64,000 nucleotides of DNA from Collimonas sp. OK307. Its GTDB lineage: Bacteria; Pseudomonadota; Gammaproteobacteria; Burkholderiales; Burkholderiaceae_D. Each line of letters begins with the position of its first letter. Position 1 is the stretch's first letter. The position numbers were made by a program, and so were the translations under genes. The stretch spans positions 62,001-126,000 of the forward strand of contig NZ_FOQI01000005.1 of the NCBI RefSeq assembly GCF_900113705.1, given 5' to 3'. Positions 27,359 through 35,863 of this stretch are shown piece after piece. Below the pieces are notes generated by a model that made no database searches, was not told the DNA's origin, and saw only the letters and a program-made list of their open reading frames with translations.

Positions 27359-29278
27359 ATGCAGTTCGACCAATTCCTCGGCAAGACGACGGCGCCCGGG
27401 ACGCCCCCTGGCGAGCCGCTGGTGAGCGTCAGCGGCCTGCGCGTCAACGCCCGCAAGGACGACGGCTCCTCGGTGGAGATCGTCAAGGACGTCAATTTCA
27501 CGGTGGCGCGCGGCGAAGTGCTGGCGCTGATCGGAGAATCTGGTTCCGGTAAGACCACCATTGCGCTGTCGCTGTTGGGATATGCGCGCGCCGGCTGCCA
27601 CATCGCTGGCGGCCGGATCCGCATCGGCCGGTGCCAGATCGACCAGATGGATGAGAAGGCGCTGCTGGCCATGCGCGGTCACCACGTCGCCTACATCGCG
27701 CAGAGCGCAGCCGCCGCCTTCAACCCGGCGCGCACGCTCATGGACCAGGTCATCGAAAGCGCCCTGCAACACCGCGTGATGGACAAGGCCAGCGCCATGC
27801 GCAAGGCGGTCGACCTGTTTCGGGCGCTGGCCTTGCCGAACCCCGAGAATATTGGCCGGCGCTATCCGCATCAGGTCTCTGGCGGTCAGTTGCAGCGGGT
27901 GATGGCGGCCATGGCTCTGATCACTGATCCTGAGCTGGTGATCCTGGATGAGCCGACTACCGCGCTGGATGTGACCACCCAGATCGAGGTGCTGCGTGCC
28001 TTCAAGAACGTGGTTAAGGAATTGGGTACGACGGCTGTCTATGTCTCGCACGACCTGGCGGTGGTGGCACAGATGGCTGACCGCATCATTGTGCTGCGCG
28101 ATGGCGCCGTGCGCGAGACCGGCCAGACCGGCCAAGTGCTGCACACACCGGCCGACAGCTATACGCAAAGCCTGATCGCCGCCGCTGAGCCAGCTTCGCG
28201 CGTGGCGCAGGTGCGCGAGATATTGCCGGATCCGGCGCTGGCTACACAGGCCAAGGTGCCGCTGCTGCGCATCAGCGGCCTGATCGCCGGCTATGGCAGC
28301 CCGGATCGCCTAGGCCTGCCGGGGGTGCGGATCCTGGACGATATCAACCTGACGATACAGCGCGGTAGCACGGTCGGCATCATCGGCGAATCGGGATCGG
28401 GCAAGACCACGTTGGCACGTGCTGTGGCCGGCATGATCGCGCCGGCGCGCGGTAGCATCCAGCTCGATGGCGAAAACCTCTCGCCTACCATGGAGGGCCG
28501 CACCCGGGAACAGTTCCGCCGGGTACAGATCGTGTTCCAAAACGCCGATACGGCGCTCAATCCAGCCCATAACATCGGCCGCATCCTGAACCGGCCGCTG
28601 AGCTTCTATCACGGTCTGAAGGGCGAGGCCATGCGCCGTCGCACGGCTGAGCTGCTGGACCTAGTGCGCCTGCCATCGAGTGTGATCGACCGCCTGCCGA
28701 GTGAGCTCTCGGGTGGCCAGAAGCAACGCGTGAACCTGGCGCGGGCGCTGGCGGCCAAGCCTGACCTGATCCTGTGCGACGAGGTGACCTCGGCGCTGGA
28801 TACCGTGGTGGCCGCTGCCATCCTGGAGTTGCTGGCCGAGCTGCGGCGCGAGCTGCAGGTGTCTTACATGTTCATCAGCCATGACATCAGCACGGTGCGC
28901 GCCATCTGCGATGACATCGTGGTGCTGTATGCCGGGCGCATGGTGGCCAACCGCCCACGCGAGGCGATGATGGCACCGCCTTACCACCCGTATTCGCATC
29001 TGCTGCTGTCGTCGGTGCCGGCCATGCAGCAGGGTTGGCTGGAACAGGTATCTGGCGCGGGCCAGCACAAGTTGCCGCCGATCGGGCCGGTGGAGGCATC
29101 GCCCGATATCTGCGCCTTCCTGCCGCGTTGTACGATGCGCGTGGACGGCGTGTGCAATACGGTACCGCCGCGCCGGCGCAACATGGAGCATGGCGGCGAG
29201 ATCCTTTGCCATCGCTCCGATGCCGAGCTGCAGCAATATCAATCGCCGCTGCTGCCGGTGGGTGGCGTGACTGTTTGA
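27359..29278 (+). CDS. fused dipeptide-type ABC ATPase (DppD-DppF in one chain)
   Basis: Cytosolic ATPase of about 639 residues with two complete nucleotide-binding domains. The first has Walker A GESGSGKTT near residue 59, signature VSGGQLQRV and Walker B LVILDEPTTALD; the second repeats these (GESGSGKTTLARAVAG, LSGGQKQRVNLARAL, DLILCDEVTSALD) in the C-terminal half. A C-terminal oligopeptide-transport module (DICAFLPRCTMRVDGVCNT) closes the protein. Such fusions occur in GsiA/YejF-like systems. AAGGAG precedes both GTG 27356 and ATG 27359; ATG is preferred. Confidence 0.93.
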   Translation: MQFDQFLGKTTAPGTPPGEPLVSVSGLRVNARKDDGSSVEIVKDVNFTVARGEVLALIGESGSGKTTIALSLLGYARAGCHIAGGRIRIGRCQIDQMDEKALLAMRGHHVAYIAQSAAAAFNPARTLMDQVIESALQHRVMDKASAMRKAVDLFRALALPNPENIGRRYPHQVSGGQLQRVMAAMALITDPELVILDEPTTALDVTTQIEVLRAFKNVVKELGTTAVYVSHDLAVVAQMADRIIVLRDGAVRETGQTGQVLHTPADSYTQSLIAAAEPASRVAQVREILPDPALATQAKVPLLRISGLIAGYGSPDRLGLPGVRILDDINLTIQRGSTVGIIGESGSGKTTLARAVAGMIAPARGSIQLDGENLSPTMEGRTREQFRRVQIVFQNADTALNPAHNIGRILNRPLSFYHGLKGEAMRRRTAELLDLVRLPSSVIDRLPSELSGGQKQRVNLARALAAKPDLILCDEVTSALDTVVAAAILELLAELRRELQVSYMFISHDISTVRAICDDIVVLYAGRMVANRPREAMMAPPYHPYSHLLLSSVPAMQQGWLEQVSGAGQHKLPPIGPVEASPDICAFLPRCTMRVDGVCNTVPPRRRNMEHGGEILCHRSDAELQQYQSPLLPVGGVTV

Positions 29279-29383
29279 CGATTGGTTGACGACAACAAGC
29301 CTGCGCAAGAGTGCAGGCGACACATCCGGGCCGTCGCAGGCGAAGCTGTCGAGTCTGCCGCCGGCTCTCATTCAGGAGAAGAA

Positions 29384-30121
29384 ATGACCGCAACGCTGGT
29401 GTTGTATCGTGCTTCAGGCGCGCCCGTTTCCACCGTGTTCCGCCGCGCAGGACTGGGCGGCAACGATCCCTTTGCGCTCTGGCGCGAAATCGCCTGGGAA
29501 GGCATCGGCGCGATGAGCGCAGGTCGCCTGCGTTTCGAGGGTACGCTGGACGTCGTCAGGTTTCCGCATGTGGAAACCCTGGTCGTTGTCGAAGGCGAAT
29601 TGACCGTGGAAACCGCAGGCGCTGCGCCGCTGGTGGTACAGCCCGGCAGCGGTGTGGTGATCGGTGCGGGCACGGCCCTGCGGGTAGCTACCAGCTCGTC
29701 GGCGCTAGTGGTGTTCTGTGCGGCCGCATGCCCGCAAGCGGCGCAAACCGGCGTGTTCCCGCTGCACGCCAAGGCCAACTTCAAGCCTTCGGCCAACTCG
29801 TTGCCCAAGGAAATCCTGCTGGGACCGGTGCCGCAATGTCGCAGTGACAATGTCTTCAATGAAGAATCCATCAAGTATCTGGCCGGCACCTGGGATTCCA
29901 CGCCTTATCACCGTATCGTGCGCGCGCATCCGGTCAATGAGTTCATGCATATCCTGGACGGCGGCGTGCGCTTTGCCGAGCCGGACGGCAGCGTGGTGTC
30001 GGTGGCTGCTGGCGACGCGGTTTTTGTGCCCCAGGGCGCGGCGATCGGCTGGGAGAGCAGTGAACGAGTGGCCAAGTTCTACGTGGTGCAAACCGTCCCG
30101 GCCACAATCGAAGGGAAATGA
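29384..30121 (+). CDS. bicupin protein
   Basis: Protein of 245 residues with two cupin barrels. The first spans about residues 25-115 (GRLRFEGTLDVVRFPHVETLVVVEGELTVE), the second about 150-240 (NEFMHILDGGVRFAEPDGSVVSVAAGDAVFVPQGAAIGW). The second resembles EutQ-like/DUF861 cupins. Metal-binding His residues of the first motif are poorly conserved, so it may be a ligand-binding or isomerase protein rather than an oxygenase. AGGAGAAG lies before ATG 29384. Its stop overlaps the upstream ATG candidate of the next gene. Confidence 0.8.
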   Translation: MTATLVLYRASGAPVSTVFRRAGLGGNDPFALWREIAWEGIGAMSAGRLRFEGTLDVVRFPHVETLVVVEGELTVETAGAAPLVVQPGSGVVIGAGTALRVATSSSALVVFCAAACPQAAQTGVFPLHAKANFKPSANSLPKEILLGPVPQCRSDNVFNEESIKYLAGTWDSTPYHRIVRAHPVNEFMHILDGGVRFAEPDGSVVSVAAGDAVFVPQGAAIGWESSERVAKFYVVQTVPATIEGK

Positions 30122-30123
30122 CC

Positions 30124-31449
30124 ATGTCGCCTCCACTGAACCTGGTACAGACGCCTTCCATCCCTCCGGCCACAGCCGACGTGGTCGTGATCGGGGGCGG
30201 CATCATCGGCATCTTCACCGCCTATTACCTGGCCCGGCGCGGCGTGTCCGTGGTCGTGGTGGAGAAGGGGCGGGTCGGCGCCGAGCAGTCCAGCCGCAAC
30301 TGGGGCTGGTGCCGCCAGCAGAACCGCGATGCGCGCGAATTGCCGATGGCCACCAAGAGCATCGACCTGTGGGAGCAGTTCAGCGCCGAATCCGGCGAGG
30401 ATGCCGGCTTTACGCGCTGCGGCCTGCTGTATCTCAGCAATGACGACGAAGAACTGGCGCGCTGGGCCAGTTGGGGCAAGTTTGCCAAGACCGCTGGCGT
30501 GACCACCCATATGCTCGACAGTCAGCAAGCCGCCGAGCGCGGCCATGCCACCGGCCGTGGCTGGAAGGGCGGGGTGTTCTCGCCCACCGATGGTACCGCC
30601 GATCCGGTCAAGGCCGCTCCGGCCGTGGCGCGCGCCGTGATGAAGCTGGGCGGTAGCGTGATCCAGCAATGCGCGGCGCGCGGCATCGAGATGGAGGCAG
30701 GGCGGGTCGCCGGCGTTGTCACCGAAGCCGGGGTCATCAAGACCAGGACCGTGGTGCTGGCTGGCGGCGCCTGGGCATCGTCGTTCTGCCGTCAGTTGGG
30801 CATACGCTTCCCGCAAGCCTCGGTACGCCAATCGATCATGAGCGTGGCGCCTATGGACAAGCCACTGCCCGGGGCGCTGTTCACCTCGGGCGTGGCGGCC
30901 ACGCGGCGCAGCGACGGTTCCTATGCGCTGGCCATCAGCGGTCGCGCTCGGGTGGATCCGACCGGGCAGTTCCTGCGCTTTTCGCCGCAATTTCTGCCCA
31001 TGTTCGCCAAGCGCTGGCGCAGCCTGTCGCCGGGCGGCCTGGAAGCGCTGCGCAGCGGCCATGAGACGTTGTCGCGCTGGCGCCTGGATGCGCCTACGCC
31101 GATGGAGCGCATGCGCATCCTCGATCCCAAAGCCGATCCGGTGGCCATCCGCGCCACCCATCGGCGGGCCATCGAGTTGCTGCCCGAGTTGCGCAACGCC
31201 AGGGTCACGCACACCTGGGCCGGTTATGTCGACAGCACACCCGACGGGGTGCCTGGCATCGGCGAGGTGCCGCAGGTGCCCGGACTGATCCTGGCCGCAG
31301 GTTTTTCCGGCCATGGCTTCGGTATCGGCCCCGGGGCGGGTCACTTGATCGCCGACCTGGCAACCGGCGCCGAGCCCCTCGTCGATCCCCGCCCATATCA
31401 CCCTGGCCGCTTTGCCCGCTCCGCGTGGGGCAAGGTCGCCGATTTCTAG
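30124..31449 (+). CDS. FAD-dependent oxidoreductase, DAO family
   Basis: Flavoprotein of about 441 residues. The N-terminal dinucleotide motif DVVVIGGGIIGIFTAYYLAR is followed by VVVVEKGRVGAEQSSRNWGW, and the C-terminal FAD end is LAAGFSGHGFGIGPGAGHL. The SSRNWGWCRQQ signature resembles D-amino acid dehydrogenases and opine/secondary-amine oxidases. It is distinct from the PuuB-like oxidase at 19049, so the island has two different amine oxidases. ATG 30124 has AAGGGAAA at a good distance; ATG 30118, which overlaps the cupin stop, is the alternative. Confidence 0.88.
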   Translation: MSPPLNLVQTPSIPPATADVVVIGGGIIGIFTAYYLARRGVSVVVVEKGRVGAEQSSRNWGWCRQQNRDARELPMATKSIDLWEQFSAESGEDAGFTRCGLLYLSNDDEELARWASWGKFAKTAGVTTHMLDSQQAAERGHATGRGWKGGVFSPTDGTADPVKAAPAVARAVMKLGGSVIQQCAARGIEMEAGRVAGVVTEAGVIKTRTVVLAGGAWASSFCRQLGIRFPQASVRQSIMSVAPMDKPLPGALFTSGVAATRRSDGSYALAISGRARVDPTGQFLRFSPQFLPMFAKRWRSLSPGGLEALRSGHETLSRWRLDAPTPMERMRILDPKADPVAIRATHRRAIELLPELRNARVTHTWAGYVDSTPDGVPGIGEVPQVPGLILAAGFSGHGFGIGPGAGHLIADLATGAEPLVDPRPYHPGRFARSAWGKVADF

Positions 31450-31502
31450 ACGTCGCCGGCACCCCCGCCGCGGGGGCCGGTATCGCCGCAAGGACATACT
31501 GA

Positions 31503-32960
31503 ATGACATCACCTCTGCATCACCTGCAGCATACCGGCCGACTGGAGCGCTTATTCATCAACGGCCATTGGATACTGCCGGAGGGCCGCGAACGGGTCTC
31601 CGTGATCTGCCCTTCGACCGAAGAGAGTCTGTGCGAGATCGCACTGGGCGATGCGCGCGATGCCGAACGTGCGGTGCTGGCTGCGCGCGGGGCTTTCCCG
31701 GCCTGGTCGGCAACCCCGCCGCAGCAACGCGCAGCGTTGTTGGGGCGGGTCCATGCGCTGCTGCTGGAGCGCAGCGAACTGTTCGCCACGGCGCTCACGC
31801 TGGAGATGGGCGCGCCGATCGGCTATGCACGCAGTGCGCATGTGCCACTGGCGGCCGAACACCTGCGGGTAGCGCGCGACAACCTGGCGAGTTATCCCTT
31901 CATCCGGCCGCGCGGTACGACGGCGATCCTGCGCGAACCCATCGGCGTGTGCACGCTGATCACTCCCTGGAACTGGCCGATCTACCAGATCACCGCCAAG
32001 GTCGGGCCGGCACTGGCGGCGGGGTGCACGGTGGTGTTGAAACCGAGCGAACTCTCGCCGTTGTCGGCCTTATTGTTCGCCGAGATCGTCGCCGAGGCCG
32101 GGGTGCCTGCCGGTGTCTTCAACCTGGTCAGCGGCACCGGCGCCGAAGTCGGTGCGGCGCTGGCGGCACATCCCCAGGTGGACATGGTGTCGATTACCGG
32201 TTCCACCCGCGCGGGTGTGCTGGTGGCCCAGGCGGCGGCGCCGGGCGTCAAGCGCGTGGCCCAGGAGCTGGGCGGGAAGTCGCCCAATGTCGTGCTGCCG
32301 GATGCCGATCTGGCGCAGGCCATTCCGCTCGGCGTGGCGGCGGCGTTCCGCAACATGGGCCAGTCGTGCAGCGCGCCCACGCGCCTGATCGTGCCGCGCA
32401 ACCAGCTTGATCACGTCCATCAACTGGCCTTGGCGGCGCTGGGACAGATGAAGGTCGGCGATCCGATGGATGCGGCGACCACCCACGGCCCCTTGGCCAA
32501 TCGCGCGCAGTTCGAGCGGGTGCAGCAGATGATCGAGGCAGGATTGCAGGATGGTGCCCGTCTGCTGGCGGGTGGGCCGGGGCGGCCAGAGGGATTGGAG
32601 CGCGGCTTCTATGCGCGGCCGACCATCTTTTCTGACGTGCATGCGGATATGGTGATCGCACAACAGGAAATCTTCGGCCCGGTGCTGGCGATCCTGCCCT
32701 ACGACACGGTGGAGGAAGCCATCTCCATCGCCAACGATACGGTCTATGGCCTGGGCGCCCATGTGCAGGGAAGGGACAAGGAACAGTTGCGCGCGGTGGC
32801 CGCGCGCATCCAGTCAGGCCAAGTCCACTTGAACTACCCGGCCTGGGATCCGCAGGCGCCGTTCGGCGGCTACAAGCAATCCGGCAACGGCCGCGAATAC
32901 GGCGTCGAGGGGATGGAAGAGTACATGGAGGTGAAATCGGTCCTCGGCTACTACGATTGA
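31503..32960 (+). CDS. NAD(P)-dependent aldehyde dehydrogenase
   Basis: Aldehyde dehydrogenase of 485 residues. Landmarks: cofactor region LITPWNWPIYQITAKVGPAL, catalytic Glu in QELGGKSPNVVLPDADL and catalytic Cys in NMGQSCSAPTRL. It is expected to oxidise the aldehyde formed by the preceding amine oxidase. The start at 31503 is preceded by an AAGGACATACTGA stretch. It differs clearly from the GabD-like enzyme in the opposite operon, so the pathway probably makes two different aldehydes. Confidence 0.9.
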   Translation: MTSPLHHLQHTGRLERLFINGHWILPEGRERVSVICPSTEESLCEIALGDARDAERAVLAARGAFPAWSATPPQQRAALLGRVHALLLERSELFATALTLEMGAPIGYARSAHVPLAAEHLRVARDNLASYPFIRPRGTTAILREPIGVCTLITPWNWPIYQITAKVGPALAAGCTVVLKPSELSPLSALLFAEIVAEAGVPAGVFNLVSGTGAEVGAALAAHPQVDMVSITGSTRAGVLVAQAAAPGVKRVAQELGGKSPNVVLPDADLAQAIPLGVAAAFRNMGQSCSAPTRLIVPRNQLDHVHQLALAALGQMKVGDPMDAATTHGPLANRAQFERVQQMIEAGLQDGARLLAGGPGRPEGLERGFYARPTIFSDVHADMVIAQQEIFGPVLAILPYDTVEEAISIANDTVYGLGAHVQGRDKEQLRAVAARIQSGQVHLNYPAWDPQAPFGGYKQSGNGREYGVEGMEEYMEVKSVLGYYD

Positions 32961-33032
32961 AAGCTGGCCCAACATATCAGTCCGGGCGCCGCAACGTGAG
33001 CGGCTGCCTTGCAGTTTTTAAAGGTATCGCGC

Positions 33033-34217
33033 ATGGAAATTCCCGTCATTCCCGACTCAATACTGAGCACCCATCGTTCGCACTGGGCAAGCCTGCGCCG
33101 CGATTTGCATGCCCATCCCGAGCTGCGGTTCGAAGAACATCGCACGGCGGAGGTGGTTGCCAACGAACTCCAGGCGCTGGGCTACCAGGTCGTGCGCGGC
33201 CTGGGCGGAACCGGCGTGGTGGCCAGCTTGCCCGGTGCCGACCGGCGGCGCGGCATCGTCCTGCGGGCCGACATGGATGCCTTGCCGATCCAGGAAGCCA
33301 ATGATTTCGCCCATGCCTCCTGCACGCATGGGATCATGCATGCCTGCGGACATGACGGCCATACAGTGATGTTGCTGGGCGCTGCGAGAGTGTTGAAGCA
33401 GATGCCGCAGTTGCCCGGCGCCGTGCATTTCGTTTTCCAGCCCGGAGAGGAGGGCGGTGCGGGGGCACGCAAGATGATCGATGACGGCCTGTTTGAGCAG
33501 TTTACGACCGAGGCGGTGTTTGGCATGCATAATTGGCCTGGACTCCCGGCCGGACACTTCGGACTGCGTACCGGCCCCATCATGGCTGCAGGCTCTCGCC
33601 TGAAAATCACCATTACCGGCAAGGGTGCGCATGCGGCGCAACCACACCTGGGGTTGGATCCAATCCCACTAGCCTGCGCCATCGTGCTGCAATGCCAGAC
33701 AATCGCCGCGCGTCACAAGGATCCGGTGGATCCGGCCGTGATCTCGGTGTGCATGTTCCATGCCGGCGATACGGACAACGTCATTCCGGATCGGGCTGAA
33801 CTTCGCGGTACCATCCGGACGCTGTCATCCTCGTTGCAACAGAAGTTGCAGCGCGATATCCACCAAATGAGCGAGGCATTGGCAAGCGCCTATGGCGCAC
33901 AAGCCGAGGTCGAGTTCTTCCAGTATTACCCGGCCACAATTAATACCCCGGGCGAGACGGCGTTATGCGAAAGCATCATCCGCGAGACCTTCGGCGATGC
34001 GCGTATACGGACTAATATTCCGCCCAACATGACCTCGGAAGACTTCGGCTTCATGCTCGAAGAACGTCCGGGGACCTATGTGCTGCTCGGCAACGCGTCC
34101 GAGGGGAAAGGCTCACCGTCATTACATCATCCCCAATACGACTTCAATGATGATGTCACCGAGGAGGGCGTGCGGTACTGGGTGGCATTGGCTCAGCGTT
34201 ATTTCACTACGGGGTGA
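33033..34217 (+). CDS. M20 family amidohydrolase (hippurate/N-acyl amino acid hydrolase type)
   Basis: Zinc-dependent amidohydrolase of 394 residues. Motifs in order: RRDLHAHPELRFEE, RADMDALPI, MHACGHDGHTVMLLGAA (metal ligands), FQPGEEGGAGARKMI (catalytic Glu) and the late His in SLHHPQYDFNDD. These match aminoacylase / hippurate hydrolase / amidohydrolase IAA-conjugate enzymes. It could split an imported N-acyl or N-carbamoyl amino compound, which would explain the importer and the acetyltransferases in the same island (inference). AAAGG lies nine bases before ATG 33033. Confidence 0.92.
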   Translation: MEIPVIPDSILSTHRSHWASLRRDLHAHPELRFEEHRTAEVVANELQALGYQVVRGLGGTGVVASLPGADRRRGIVLRADMDALPIQEANDFAHASCTHGIMHACGHDGHTVMLLGAARVLKQMPQLPGAVHFVFQPGEEGGAGARKMIDDGLFEQFTTEAVFGMHNWPGLPAGHFGLRTGPIMAAGSRLKITITGKGAHAAQPHLGLDPIPLACAIVLQCQTIAARHKDPVDPAVISVCMFHAGDTDNVIPDRAELRGTIRTLSSSLQQKLQRDIHQMSEALASAYGAQAEVEFFQYYPATINTPGETALCESIIRETFGDARIRTNIPPNMTSEDFGFMLEERPGTYVLLGNASEGKGSPSLHHPQYDFNDDVTEEGVRYWVALAQRYFTTG

Positions 34218-34221
34218 GAAG

Positions 34222-34635
34222 ATGCATTTTCATCAGATATTTTGGTCTTTTGTTCAGGACATCGTGATGGCAGTAGGGAATCGGCGTAGCATTAATCGAG
34301 TGCTTTCCGAATTCAGTGCCCCCATGACAAAAGAATGCGGAATACAAAAGCAAATCATCGCATGTCGACGATATCGAGGTCCTGATTACCGTCGCATATC
34401 ATTTGACGACTATTTCCACGCCGAGACCAGATCTGTACTGCTGATTCGGGACAAGAGTGACAGTGTTGCTGACCAAGTCATTGCAACCTGGAAGCAGCCG
34501 TATATAGGTCTACCATGCGTTATTACCACGGACGAACGCGTGGCAGTCTGCTCAGATATAGCCACCCTTCGAAAAGAGCTGCATCTACTCGTACAATCTC
34601 ATGCCTCTTTAGGTGCAAAAACTATTGCAATCTAA
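34222..34635 (+). CDS. hypothetical protein
   Basis: Possible protein of 137 residues starting four bases after the M20 stop, with GTGAGAAG in front of ATG 34222. I recognise no domain, signal peptide or membrane segment. The C-terminal half (PCVITTDERVAVCSDIATLRKELHLLVQSH) reads like a soluble alpha/beta protein. Base composition is much more AT-rich than the GC-rich operon before it, so it probably marks the island edge or came from elsewhere. It could be a remnant or a real small gene. Confidence 0.45.
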   Translation: MHFHQIFWSFVQDIVMAVGNRRSINRVLSEFSAPMTKECGIQKQIIACRRYRGPDYRRISFDDYFHAETRSVLLIRDKSDSVADQVIATWKQPYIGLPCVITTDERVAVCSDIATLRKELHLLVQSHASLGAKTIAI

Positions 34636-34805
34636 TTTACATCTGAAGCCCGGGTCATTTAGCGAGATATCGCTGGAAAATTCAAGAACCTTGTCTACAT
34701 CGTCGTGACCTTTTACACGGTAAACATGTATTTAGCTAGAAGGCTTAGTTGTTTACATTTTTTGGTATGCACAACCTTTCTGAGATCCAAGTAATTTGAT
34801 CATGT

Positions 34806-34845
34806 AAAAAAATCCCGCTAAATCACTGATTTAGCGGGATTTTTT
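34806..34845. terminator. bidirectional intrinsic terminator
   Basis: AATCCCGCTAAATC and GATTTAGCGGGATT form a perfect stem with a 3-base loop, flanked by an A run on the left and a T run on the right. It can terminate both the plus-strand transcript ending at 34635 and the minus-strand FAH gene ending at 34901. Confidence 0.92.
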
Positions 34846-34900
34846 ATTGCCCTGCATTTCCCCGCATATGGCGGAGGACAGGGGGAAACCAAGTAACGTA

Positions 34901-35767
34901 TCAACCGTCAATCAACTCCGGATTCCAGGCATGCACCGACTGCCGCTGCTCACCCAGGCCGGTAACGCCCAGGCGCATCTGGTCGCCAGGCTTGAGATAG
35001 ATTGGAGCAGGCTTCTGGGCCAATCCCACACCGGCCGGAGTGCCGGTGCTGATGATGTCTCCAGGGTAGAGCGTCATGAAGCGGCTGATGTAGCTGACCA
35101 GATGAGCGACGCTGAACAGCATGTTGCGCGTGCTGCCGTTTTGAAAGCGGTGGCCGTTGACCTCCAGCCACAGATCCAGATTCTGCGGATCTGGCACTTC
35201 ATCCGCTGTCACCAGCCAGGGTCCGATCGGACCGAAGGTGTCGCAGCCTTTGCCTTTATCCCATTGGCCGCCGCGTTCGAGTTGGTACTCACGCTCGGAG
35301 ATGTCGTTGACCACGCAATAGCCGGCTACATGCTTGAGCGCTTCGGCCTCAGAAACGTAACGCACTGTGGTGCCGATGATCACGCCCAGCTCCACTTCCC
35401 AATCACCTTTCACCGAACCTTGCGGCAGCACCACCGGATCGTTGCAGCCGATCACGGCGCTGGTTGGCTTCATGAACAGCACCGGCTCGGCAGGCGCGGT
35501 GAGACCGGATTCGGCGGCGTGGTCGGCGTAGTTCAAGCCGACACAAATGAATTTTCCCATGCCGCTGTAGGGTGGGGCGATGCGGCCCGGCTGAGCGATG
35601 ATCGGCAGGGCGTTGATATCCAGTGCCGCCAGGCGTGCAAGATTTGCGGGCGACAGTGTTTGCGCGCTAATGTCGGATAGTTCACCCGACAAATCACGAA
35701 CCTGGTTATCGGCATCGATCAGTGCCGGCTTTTCATGGCCTTTGGAGCCGTAGCGCATTAATTTCAT
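34901..35767 (-). CDS. fumarylacetoacetate hydrolase family protein
   Basis: Metal-dependent C-C or C-N hydrolase/isomerase of 288 residues. The FAH core is clear: GKFICVGLNYADHAAESGL, metal-ligand Glu pair in DWEVELGVIIG, Asp in VVNDISEREYQ, and the end GDIISTGTPAGVGL. Close family members act as ureidoglycolate lyase, acylpyruvase, oxaloacetate decarboxylase or 2-hydroxyhepta-2,4-diene-dioate isomerase; which applies here cannot be read from sequence. The ATG at 35767 gives the usual MKLMRYG N-terminus. Confidence 0.9.
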   Translation of the reverse strand: MKLMRYGSKGHEKPALIDADNQVRDLSGELSDISAQTLSPANLARLAALDINALPIIAQPGRIAPPYSGMGKFICVGLNYADHAAESGLTAPAEPVLFMKPTSAVIGCNDPVVLPQGSVKGDWEVELGVIIGTTVRYVSEAEALKHVAGYCVVNDISEREYQLERGGQWDKGKGCDTFGPIGPWLVTADEVPDPQNLDLWLEVNGHRFQNGSTRNMLFSVAHLVSYISRFMTLYPGDIISTGTPAGVGLAQKPAPIYLKPGDQMRLGVTGLGEQRQSVHAWNPELIDG

Positions 35768-35863
35768 TGGATTTCCTTTTTTTTTCGAAGAGACGTTTCT
35801 GTCTCGAAATTTGATAGATACCGCCCCCTGGGCTGTCAATCAAGACGAGCCAAAGGGAAATGT

